From: Hirudinaria manillensis
Taxonomy: Eukaryota > Annelida > Clitellata > Hirudinida > Hirudinidae
Assembly (NCBI GenBank): GCA_034509925.1
Contig: CM067532.1
Location: 9,196,180 to 9,260,179 of the forward strand
Reading direction: 5' to 3'
Length of the DNA stretch: 64,000 bases
Below the pieces are notes generated by a model. The model did no database searches. It was not told the origin of the DNA and worked only from the letters and a program-made list of their open reading frames with translations. Numbering within the stretch: position 1 is the first letter of the stretch; each line of letters starts with the position of its first letter. This document shows, one piece after another, positions 12,520 through 23,396 of the stretch. Made by a program: the position numbers and the translations under genes.

Positions 12520-14997
12520 CGTCGACGCTCCCTCGAGTCGTCGTCCTGTAGCATGACGTAAAAGTCGTCCCGAGCAGATCCTTCTGTCGAGATCCTGTGG
12601 TTTTAGACCTGCTTCTCTGCTGCACTCGCCGCACTCAACTGACCTTTCGGTCACAAACTGCAAACCGGTCGTTCAGTCGTTCTTGGCACGTTAAAAGATC
12701 GTGAGAATTAAAATTTAGACCCCTTTTTTTTTATACCTCTCAATCTGTTGTTTTCGTCCTGTGGGCCAGTTTGACCAAAGTTTGTCGTGTTGTCACCGTC
12801 GTCTGTCATTGTTGTTGTTGTTGCTGCTACTTATCGAGCACGTCTTATCAGGCAAGGTTGGTATTCTGTGATGCTTCCAGGAGCTATCGTGAAGTTCGGA
12901 AGCCTTGGACGATCGATTTGTTTTTAGTTTACATATCCGTGTTGACATGGAGTTACCTTTGCATTCTTTGCATTATCATTGAATCCCTTTTGATCAGCTG
13001 TTCGTAAATAATATCGATCCCTTTTATCATTTTCTTCTAAGCAGTTCCCCAAAGCTGGTGTTGCCGAAACTTCGAGAGACACGATCCTTCATAAAAGGAT
13101 GTGCAATGTTTATTTATTTATTTATTTGGTTACTTATCGATGCCATGCAACGCATAGGTTGACGCATGCACGCACATGGTTTGGCATCCCGTCGTGGCAA
13201 CCAATCACAAGGATTATCCAAGATGAGGATCATGCAAACAATCTGATGGGTGGTTCATGACCACACATTGTGAGAACCACTCATGCATTGATTAGGCCAC
13301 CAGTAATTTTAATTAATTAGTTAGAAATAATTCATTTCAAAATTATGTCATATTTTGAAGCTTTCAAGTTTTCTTTGATTCATAGCAATTACAATCTTTT
13401 TAAAGATGGAGTCATTTGACAAAAATTCTTATTAAAACTCAAAATAAAGATGTAAAAACAAAAAGTGTAAAAAGCTGTGAGATCATTAATGGAATTGTAT
13501 CAGCCTGTGGGAGGGGGGCATATTTGTCCTCATCATCATCATCATGTAAAGTGTCATTTGTCGCTGCCATCACCATAGTCGTCATCACCAGATGATGGCT
13601 TGTCATTCTCCAGGGAAGAATTCAGAGCTGGAGAACTGAATCATTTTGGAAGGCAATAATCTTCAACATTATAACAGATGTGCAGAACTCACAAACATCG
13701 CCTGCCCGTCGAGATGAGAGTTATATGTTTGTGTAGAAGTTGTAATAGTCAAGGAATGAGCTGCAGATGGATTTGCTGTTGAAGTCGGAAAGAAATTCAT
13801 TTCATCAGAGCATTTTTCACGAAAGTAATATTTTGTTTTGTTTACCATTTGGATTACTTAAATAATAATAATTATAATAATATAACAAGACCATTTTGTA
13901 AAACTTTTTATTGCATCTCCATAGTGCTTCTAATCAAATGTGAGTAATGTCTGCATCTCTGCGAAACAAGTTTATGGTCTAAGAAGAGGAGAAAACATTC
14001 GCAAATATTTGAAATTCCCTGAAACTCGTGCCTAGGCTCATTATTTAGTGACATGTTATGTTGCTTATTGTATTAAAAATTATGAACAAATACATTAGTC
14101 CCACCATATTCTCTCTCAAGCAGACGAACTATAGACTCCTCTTTAGCGAAAAAATGAATACAAATTGGCCTTCCCACCACGAACAGTTGTCATCTTCTGT
14201 AATTCTAAAACTTATAAAAAAGAACACGGAAGCATTTGTTGAGTGAACATTATTAAAGGTGCAAAAATCGAAAAATAGTATTACAGCTTATCCAGGTGAG
14301 CCTAACTACTTTGTGATAGTATAATTTAAATAATAATAGTTATTATGATATTATAGTTAGATGTTAAAAATGAAATTGAGAAACAAACGCGTTCATTCGA
14401 TTTCTTGAGCAATCACTACTAGTTCTTTGTTAGCGGCGATTCCTGACATCGTGGCAGCCTGGCAATGTTGTACCAGGTTTGGTCTTATCGCTTACACCTA
14501 TGCATTGCATAAGAATACAGCCAAAATATTTTTATGCTGAAAATACCCTGTGCGTTTTGTAAAAATCATTGGCGCATCCGTTCGATAGCTAACAAACTTT
14601 TTAGTTAACTGACGCCCTTTATCTTCCGCACTTATAATCTCGACCTTGCACCACCAATGGCGAATATTCAGAGAAAAGTCGGTCATTCTGTTTAAGCTAA
14701 TAATGTATTCTCATTCAGAGATCGAAGCCTTCAAAAACATGTCGCAGAATGAATTTCTGACGAGACCCAATCCCAAAAACCACTTAAAATCCCTTCACAC
14801 TATGGATTATTTCTCCAGGAAGCTATTCAAATTGGTACTGATAGCTAAGAACAAAACACTGCCAACTATTTAATGGTTATATGCCCTTACAATTACGAAA
14901 TTAAGTAAATTTTTTTAAAACAAATGGTTGCAAAAGAATGCAAAAATACAAGTAAAATAATTATCACATGTGAAGTTTTTTGGTGCAACTACAAAGG
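12520..14997. other. Intergenic region between RASSF and UBE2Z 3' ends
   Basis: Convergent 3' ends: RASSF stops at 12519 on the plus strand and UBE2Z stops at 14998 on the minus strand. The first few hundred nt are GC-richer and probably RASSF 3' UTR. The only structured content I see is the decayed UBE2Z copy at 13554-13772. The remainder is AT-rich without a supported frame. Confidence 0.6.
13554..13772 (-). pseudogene. Decayed copy of the last two UBE2Z exons
   Basis: On the minus strand, 13694-13772 aligns with UBE2Z exon 6. It reads SSFLDYYNFYTNI where the parent has [13 protein letters not shown], then hits an in-frame stop, then resumes with the shared stretch CATCTCGACGG and a GTGAGT-like donor. 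Next, 13554-13632 matches the tail of exon 7: SSLENDKPSSGDDD then a TGA, against [16 protein letters not shown] in the parent. The 5' half of exon 7 and all earlier exons are missing. It sits about 1.2 kb beyond the UBE2Z stop in the same orientation, so a tandem duplication followed by loss is the simplest reading. Not expected to be functional. Confidence 0.8.
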
Positions 14998-17065
14998 TCA
15001 TAGGTCGCTGGTCGACAACTGGTCATCCTGGCTGTCGGCCTCATCGCAGGACATGTCATTTTCTGGGGAAGGAATTTTCGTCTTCAGTTCCTGGAGTCGT
15101 TCGAGAATATTTTTGTAGCAGAACTTTCCCCTCCTCTCGCCAAAAGGGTCCTCGAAAGAAAAAGAGAATCGACGTCATTAATCATAAAAAAAATCCAAAA
15201 TCCTTTTAAGCTGTTCCATCCTTTCCAGTCAAAAAGTAATGACGAGGTGAAATCGTGTCCGGATTTGCACGGAGGACTACAAGAGGACCGGTGGTGGAAT
15301 CCACTCGGCCGTCGAATCTCGAGCTCACGCATTTTCGGTCGCGTCAAACGAAGCTCGACTCACCAACATCGGCGTTCCGTCGAGATGAAGGTTCGACTTG
15401 CAGATGTTCGTGTAGAACTCGTAATAGTCATGGAATGAACTGTAAATGACCTCACTTCCAAAGACAAAAGATGCATTATCACCAAACACGTTTATAGATG
15501 ACAGCAATTAAATTATTAAATATAAATATTCATAATATTTCTGACTGAGCTTGAGTTAATGAATTAATGAGCTACTTAAGTTGAATTTGAGAAATATTTC
15601 TAAAACAATTTGTAATTTTAATCCACACTTTTCTCTGGAACACCTCAAAAATGTGAAAGATATACTAACAGAAAGGAGTCCAAACAGGGCACTTTCTTCT
15701 CGAGAACGTCGCAGACGGACACTCGGATAGTTTCGTGCTGAATTATCTTGTTGTATCTTTCTACATCCCCTGGCGTTCTTTCCTTGTTGTTCAACAATTT
15801 CTTTCAGTAATAGTTTAAGATATCAGATGTGGATAACAACTTAGCAGTTGAAGAACTTACTAGGTAAACAACCAAAATTATGTGGTGACAATTACATAAA
15901 ATTACAAATTAAAGTGCAGGCAAAACCACTCAGGCCATATTGCCCTATTGAAAATTAGGTCGTTGAGTAAACAAACATTCACTTAATTGTTAGCAATTTA
16001 CCACTAAAGGACATAAAATCTGTTGAGCTTCCAGTTCAGAACATAGAGAAAAAAAAAGGTATTACCGATTCAAAGCCAGGCTCGTTGTGGTAGGGCTTTT
16101 CATTGAGGAGAGATTGAATGGAGATGAGAAGCGAAGACAGATTCATTGCTGGACTCCAACTGGGACCGCTCCAAGTTCTGCCAGGCAGAAAGTTGATGAT
16201 GATGCAGGCAGGTCAAAATTCATTTATGAATGCCTAAATCTTATGCAACTTTGAAAAGCTAATCTTTAACAATTATGAAATGTCCAGCCTTGTTTTGGAG
16301 CACAAGGTTCCATTGGCACAGAAAGATTCTGTATCAATGGCGTGGCTCTGAAATACTCGGACTTTATTTTTAAAATGGCAAAAATACCCGAGGATGCTGA
16401 GACAAACTTTGCCGTATCTGTACAGGTTCGGATTGAAGCGAACGGTGTCGTTGCCTGTGGTCAGGAGTTTCACTTTCGGTGGTTTGATGGGGTAATCGCT
16501 CGTACAGGCGATGAGGAAGTAAAAGAATCCTCCTTCATAAGGTGTATCTGCTGGACCCATTATGAGAGCATGGACCTATCAAGGTGAAACAAAGCAATGA
16601 TAATCTCAATAGAGCACAAAGCAGAATTAAAATGTATGAAGTCTGTTAACCCTTAACATGTCATCCTTATCTGGAAGTGCCATTATTCCTGGAGGTGGTT
16701 CTTTAAAAATAGCCAGTATATCCCTAAATAGTCGAGTTATTTTGTAAACAAATGTCAAAATATTTTTGTGAATGAATAAACAAAAATTTTAATCAATCAA
16801 TTTAAGGTAAATAAAATCATTGTGCACTAGGATCTGGCTCTAGTGATTATGGCCCATGACATGATTTAATTTTTCCCCTACAGTGTCTTTTCGAGGCCAT
16901 GTATATGTATGTATGTACCAATATATCAATAAATTACTTAATATAAACACTCAAAACGACTTACTTCTTGATTCTCCTGAATGTTAACTCCGTACAAACG
17001 TTACACACCCCATTCTCAAGAGGATCCCAAGAACTGTCGTGATGAACTATTCCAGCAAATGCCAT
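14998..17065 (-). CDS. UBE2Z: Ubiquitin-conjugating enzyme E2 Z
   Basis: E2 enzyme that, in other animals, is charged by UBA6 and can carry ubiquitin or FAT10. Seven exons on the minus strand, all in phase: 17065-16965, 16723-16651, 16575-16388, 16177-16066, 15782-15670, 15454-15364, 15150-14998; 276 aa. Family landmarks in order: [32 protein letters not shown], the active-site block [16 protein letters not shown] with Cys at about residue 116, [41 protein letters not shown], and the UBE2Z-specific C-terminal part FHDYYEFY and [10 protein letters not shown]. The FNPN in place of the usual HPN is normal for UBE2Z. The N terminus is shorter than the human form. Transcribed away from the aminopeptidase gene that starts at 17844. 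Confidence 0.95.
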
Positions 17066-17843
17066 TGTCCGAAAAATTTCAACGTAGGAAATTTTCTTCG
17101 AAGTGGGAAGTGATTTCTCAGATGAAGTAAATAAGCAACGATGTTAATAATTTATAATAAAGTACTTTTGACGTATTGGAGACTAAAGTCTGAGTAACAT
17201 TCGTTCCACCGAGTGGCAGTTTTATTGTGCTTAGCAAGACCCGATAAATAGCTCAAAGTTCCCGTGAAACTTAACCGAGCTAGGCTCTTTCATTTTCTAG
17301 ATTTTACGTCTAGACTATATTTATTTCTATAACAAAAATTAATTTGATAAAATTGCTTGATGCTTAATAATGCCTCTCATGCATTCCAACAAATATAAAG
17401 ACTATATTAATTTATTAGAGCATTGAAATGTTAACAAATATCATTATTGAGCAATTGTATAGATGATAACAAAAACTTGTCGAGATTTTTTACTTCGGCA
17501 TTTTGGCCTTATTTTGTAATTAGGAAGCGTTCCTTTTCATATATATTTCGTTCTCGGCAATATTTTAAAGTAGATTTTTTCCCTATTTCAATATATAAGA
17601 TATTGATAATAATAAAAAAATGCTTATAGCATCAGAATATAGTAAAAGTTAGATTAATGAGCTGCTCACTTATATGTCAACTTAAATTATTAAATTGTTT
17701 TTAAAAAGCTTAAAAATTATTAGCTGTTAATAAATGATTTTAAATGCTAGAAATTAAAAATTCTGTGCAATCGTCAAGGAAAACCATTTGTGGACTGTTT
17801 TGGTTGCTGGTGTCTGCATTGGTCGGCACATTTTGCTACGAAA
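17066..17843. promoter_or_regulatory. Divergent intergenic region, UBE2Z / NPEPPS-1
   Basis: Both start codons point outward from this 778-nt AT-rich gap, so it must hold both 5' UTRs and both promoters, perhaps shared. No TATA box or other motif is distinct enough to name. The ~60 nt before the NPEPPS-1 ATG resemble the ~75 nt before the ATG of the second copy (shared ATCGTCA, GTTGCTG and ACG..AAAATG), so the duplication included at least the 5' UTR. Confidence 0.5.
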
Positions 17844-20800
17844 ATGACTAGGAAAAAGTTCGAGAGACTGCCCCAAGATGTTGTGCCTACGAATTATGCA
17901 CTCACTATTAAACCAGATTTAGAAAAGTTAACTTTTTCTGGAGAAGCTTTCATTTCAGTGACGGTAACACCAGTGATCAACGGTTATGCTTTTGCAAGAA
18001 GGAAATTTTATATTTTCCGATTTGTTATTAAAGGTTACCAGAAGCACTAAGAACATCTTGCTCAATAGTTTGAACCTGACAATATCATCCGTCAAATATC
18101 AATCTGAGACTCAGGGTATGAAGGCAGAGATTTAATCAAATAAGTGTATTAAAATCAAGTGTATCAAACGTTTTAAACAATAAAATGTGATATTTAGAAT
18201 TTGAAAGTGAGGTTCACATCAGCTACTCAGAGGAGGATGAAACAGTGGCATTGACTTTTCCAGGTGAAATAAAGGTAGATGTTAATTGAAGCGAACAATT
18301 GACTGGCTTTTGTATGGACTGGATATTATTTTAAATAAGAAATTAATGGAAAAATAATTCTTAGGAGGGCAAAGGGACTCTTTCTTTGACCTATTCTGGT
18401 GTTTTGAGTGACAAATTAAAAGGTTTCTATAGAAGCAAATATATATCTCCTTCCGGTGTCACTTGCTATGCTGGAGTCACTCATTTTGAGGTGAGTAGAT
18501 GATGTCATTCAGATATGCATGCAACAAATCAATGAAAAAGTTAATTAAATTTTTAATTATTATTATTACTTTCAAATGACATACACAAATAAACGTTGAC
18601 CAAATCACAGCCTACAGGTGCCAGACAAGCATTTCCATGCTGGGATGAACCAGCATTGAAGGCGACCTTTGATATCACTCTCGTTGTTCCAAAGAACAGA
18701 GTCGCTCTTTCCAATATGGTTGGCTGTAATTGAAATTAGCTGATATTTTACATCATCACCGATTTGTCTCGAAAGTGTTTTTGAATGAATTAATCACTTG
18801 ACATCAATCAACATGAATCAATCAATTCACATTCTCTGAGTTTTGTGCAGGATGGTTCAAGGATGAATTTATTAGCATTTAATTCAAGTAGCTCAGGACA
18901 AAACATTTTCTTATCTTGCATTTTGCAGCCGGTGAAAGAAGAAAACGAACTCGATACGGATCCAAACCTAAAGGTTCTCTCGTTCAAGAAGTCCCCCGTC
19001 ATGTCCACGTATCTCGTGGCTTTCATTGTTGGCGAATACGATTACGTGGAGGATCGTGACGCAGACGGCGTCATCATCAGGGTTTACACTCCTCTTGGCA
19101 AGAAGGATCAGGGACTCTTTGCTCTCAATGTTAGTGAGGATTTTTGGAAATCTCTGCTTGGACTGTTGATAATTAGTTGATAAGTTCTAAGGTTAAGGAA
19201 TTGTACTATATGTTGCCAGCTTATGTATTTAAGTTGTTGTTTTGTTGCTTGATTATAAAGGTTGCAAAGAAAACATTGCCCTTCTACAAAGATTATTTCA
19301 AAGTTCCTTATTCTTTGCCCAAGATGGACTTGATTGCCCTTGCTGACTTTGGTGGAGGTTGGATGATAATTAATTCCCAAAAATGTTTAAGTTGAGAAAC
19401 TATACAAGCATTCCATTAAACTGGACATTGCATCTCGACACGATTGCTGACGACTATTGCTTGATATTTCAAGGAGCCATGGAAAACTGGGGTCTGTTGA
19501 CCTACAGAGAAACGGCTCTGTTGATCGACGAGAAGGATTCTTCCGTATCCTCCAAGCAGAGGGTTGCACTCGTCGTAGGTCACGAGATCGCGCACCAGTG
19601 GTTCGGCGATCTCGTCACGCCCGTGAGAAGGAGTTTATTATTACGACCTAAACGAATTTAGACCGATTTCTTTAATAAATTAGGTAATAGAAATATTTTT
19701 GTGATGTTTTGATAATAAAAGGTTTATGCTCAACAGGAATGGTGGTCTGATCTTTGGCTGAAGGAGGGATTTGCTTCTTGGATTGAGTACTTGTGTGTGG
19801 ATTATTGCTTCCCAGAGTTTGACATTTGGACCAACTTTGCCAGCTCCGACTTTAGCGTCGCTCTGAACCTGGATGCCCTTAGGAACAGTCATCCGATTGA
19901 AGTCTGGGATTTGTTCATTGTTATTTTTGCTTATTTTTACATGAGGATAGTACATTTTTCATATTATAAGTTAGTGGTTAAACCAACGAGTGATATTGTA
20001 ATATTGTTCGGAATGTAAACGTTTGCTGTTTTTGGTCAGGTGGCTGTAGGACATCCGTCAGAAATAGAGGAGATATTTGAAACCATCTCCTACTCAAAAG
20101 GGGCCTCAGTCATCAGGATGTTGCATGATTACATTGGAGATGAGGTGAGCAAATCACTCTTATCAACTCCTTTGTAACCATATGTTATCAGCCCCTGATT
20201 TCTCCTTGAAATATTTTATTTTTAAAAATTTGAATTTTAGATTAAAATAGCGGTTCTTTTCTCCCGTAGGATTTTCGCAAAGGAATGAATGTGTACTTGA
20301 CCAAGTACATGTACAAGAATGCCTGCACTGATGACCTTTGGAATGCCCTCGCCGAGGTCAGTGGAAAACCCATCAACAGCATAATGTCTGGTTGGACCAA
20401 GCAGATGGGCTATCCTGTGATAAAGGTATGGCTTTCAAAAATCTATGAAACCTGTAAATTTCTTGATGGTAAAGTCATATGATGCATATAATTTCAATTC
20501 AATTTCTTATTTTTATCAGGTAAGCCAGCAGATCAATGGTACAACAAGGACCCTAACTTTGGAACAAGAGAGGTTTATAGCAGACGGCTCAAAAGACGGT
20601 AATACTTTTCAGGAAAATATTGTTAAATTGCTCTGGAAAGTTGATATTGTTGATAAATGGGGAAATAATGATTGTGTTTAAAAGCATTTATTTTGTTTTT
20701 ATCATTTAGAGTCTGGACACCTCTGGATGGTTCCGATTTCTCTCTGTTCCTCTTCAAGTCCAACTTCTGCCGTTCACAAGTTTGTCTTTGAGACGAAACA

Positions 20801-22930
20801 GGACACTGTGACATTGAACAACATTGAGCCAAATGATTGGATAAAAGTCTGATTTCTGCTTTCCTTGCATTATTATCATCTTTGTTGTAATTTGCAGAAT
20901 ATTCATATTTGACTCAAAGTTAAACAATAATAAAATAAACCTTTTTAGGTTTACATTAAGTAAATAAGGATATTGAGGTATAATAATAATAATTTAATTT
21001 TTTAGTTTAATAATAAATCATTTACAAGCAGTTAACTGTTAAAACCTTTCTTTCAGTTGAACTTGGGAGGTATTGGCTTCTATAGGACCGATTATCCGTC
21101 CGGAATGCTAGAACAAATGCTGCCTTCGATAAAAAACAAGGCGCTCTCGCCAAGGGATCGGTTGGCACTCCAGAATGATCTCTTTGCTCTGGTATGTTTG
21201 TTAGTTTGTTGTTTTTTGGCCATTGCTGTGTCAGAAATACAAATGATACTGGAAATATTGTCTTCATTGTTGATGCTGGAATGGTTTTTACTTCAGCAGA
21301 TCTACACCTAGTAGACTATATTATGCAAATTTTCCAGCATTTGACTGTCTAAAAATATCTTAAGGCTCGAGGGGGAATGACAAAGATTGGAGACGTACTG
21401 AAAGTGGTGGGGTCGTTCGAGAATGAGACGAACTTTACCGTCTGGTCGGATTTGGACTCCAACCTCTCCTCCCTGAGCGTACTGTACCAGTCTACGGATC
21501 ACCACGAGAAGTTCAAGTCCTTCCTCAGGAAACTTTTTTCTCCTGCTATGAAGTCGATAGGGTGGGATGCTTCCGAAGGTGAAGGTCAGCCCGATGATCC
21601 TTGATGACAACCTTTGAAAAAATCAAAGAATTAATAATAATTAATAGCAAGTATATTACTAATTATATAAGTATAATTACTAATCATAACTGGGGAGATT
21701 AATCGTTAATTAATTATCGAGCACAACTAACAAGAATCAATCTGTGAACCTTCTTCAGGTCCTCTCGTGGCCATGCTCAGGAATCTGGTCATTGGTAGGA
21801 TGGGCAGGTGTGGAGATGTACAGGTGGTAGAGGAGGCAAAGAGGAGGTTCAAGAACCACTGTGAAGGACATGAAAAACTGCCCGTCGACTTGAAGAGTGC
21901 CGTTAGTCATATCATCCAGTTGTTTTGGTTGCCCATAAGTCGAGAGATGTTTTATCCTCTGTTGGCTTCTTCCAGGTTTATTCTATTGCCCTTCAGCACG
22001 GCACTGAAGCCGACTTGGAAAGTATGTTGAAGGTCAGTCATGGGCGTTCTGTTGCTTCCTTGTAACATCCAGTCACTCGGTGTAGACATTGGAAAGGGTT
22101 AACCTAAGCCTAACCCTCGCAAGGGCACATTTCAAATATTATGAAGCTTGTCATTAATACCACAAAAACTTACCTCATTGTGTGTTATTTTATTTTTAGT
22201 TGTACAAATCGACTGATCTGCAAGAAGAAAAGGTTAGGATCCTGAGGTCCCTCGGTTCAGTTAGCTCTTCTGAGCTCATCGGCAGAGTCCTGGAATTCTC
22301 CTTGAGTGTAAGACCTACTTATTAATAATAATTATTACCATATTATTGCCATATATATTTTTAATAATAACAGTAAATATTATTATTACTATTACTATTG
22401 AATGGCCATTCCTCATTATCAGTCTGAAGTTAGATCACAAGACAGCATCTTTACCATAGCTGGGGCAGTTGGCTCTCTGAAGGGCCGTGAACTTGTGTGG
22501 AATTTTGTCAAGGACAAATGGGGCATCATATTTGAGAGATATGGCAGTTCCCTGTTCCTCTTTCCTCGCTTGATCAAAGTATTTTTTAAATTTTTCCGAC
22601 ATTTATATCTAATATTAAATATTACCTCTGCATTAAGAATGGCAATGTGATGCGAACATTTATGATTTTCAAAATTATTCCAGCTCACCACAGAAAATTT
22701 CGCCAGTGAGGATTATGCCAAAGATGTTAAGGTCAGTTAATGTTCTTTATTTCGGGTCATGGATGGTCAATTGCTGAATTTGGATTCCCTTCATGCAGGA
22801 ATTCTTTGAGAGAAACCCGGCGCCGTCGGCAGAGAGAAGCATCAGGCAGAGCTTGGAGAACATCAAACTAAATATTGAGCAGTTGAAAAGGGATCTGCCA
22901 GAAATAGAAAAGTTCTTGGAGGCCTATTGA
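17844..22930 (+). CDS. NPEPPS: Puromycin-sensitive aminopeptidase, catalytic copy
   Basis: Cytosolic M1 zinc aminopeptidase that trims peptides from the N terminus. Twenty-one exons: 17844-17963, 18034-18115, 18198-18274, 18365-18490, 18611-18718, 18929-19129, 19261-19357, 19474-19622, 19737-19901, 20040-20144, 20270-20425, 20520-20598, 20710-20846, 21057-21191, 21365-21584, 21759-21901, 21976-22032, 22200-22307, 22423-22578, 22684-22731, 22799-22930; 866 aa, near the human core length. Starts [17 protein letters not shown]. Exopeptidase motif GAMENWGL at residues 271-278; zinc site HEIAH at 307-311 with the third ligand Glu330 in WLKEGF (18-residue spacing as in M1 enzymes); catalytic Tyr393 in ISYSKGAS. 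The C-terminal helical domain runs to LEAY. All introns are GT-AG. First of a tandem pair; this copy should be active. Confidence 0.97.
21902..21975 (+). other. Intron 16 of NPEPPS-1, conserved in its paralog
   Basis: By eye, 72 of 74 positions match the intron at 28308-28381 in the second aminopeptidase gene, while the flanking exons match at about 89% (last 79 nt of exon 16) and 82% (exon 17). The other introns I compared show no such similarity. If retained, the intron is open in the reading frame and leads to a stop inside exon 17 at 22028-22030. Confidence 0.85.
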
Positions 22931-23396
22931 GTTAATTTCATTGTTTGAAAACACCGTTTTTCTGGTCTTAGTTTTATTTTTAATTCAAGAATTAAAAAAA
23001 AACGACTTGGTTGGATTTCGTGATTAAGGATAATGTTGCTAATGTAAGGTTTGAGAATGGGAATCTTGGGTAAATTGTAATCTGGCTATAACCCTTTGTC
23101 TTTCGTGGGACATACCTTTGCAAGCCTCTTGTCTGCTTCAATGTAGCTCAGCAATGATTTTGATGCCCTCAATGAAACGTGGTGGTAATAAATATCTCTC
23201 TGTTAGAATCTTGAAATATAATGAGTTCTAGCGAGCGTTTGTGCCACCTTAAATTAATAAAATCTACCTGAGTAAATACGAGGAAATAATTATTTTTCTG
23301 TCAGAAACTAATATAGATCTATGCGATCGTCACGGAGAGCCTTACGTCAGTTTTTGTTGCTGCTGTCTATCTTCGTCGCTTAGATTTACGGCAAAA
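22931..23396. other. Spacer between the tandem aminopeptidase genes
   Basis: 466 nt of AT-rich sequence holding the 3' UTR of copy 1 and the promoter and 5' UTR of copy 2. A short upstream frame opens at ATG 23321 and stops at 23381-23383, out of frame with the copy 2 start. Confidence 0.6.

Noticed and set aside
23321-23383. Signal-peptide-like upstream frame (MRSSRRALRQFLLLLSIFVA) before the second aminopeptidase
   Set aside because: It stops at 23381-23383 and is out of frame with the ATG at 23397, so it is at most an upstream ORF. The corresponding part of copy 1 has no matching ATG.
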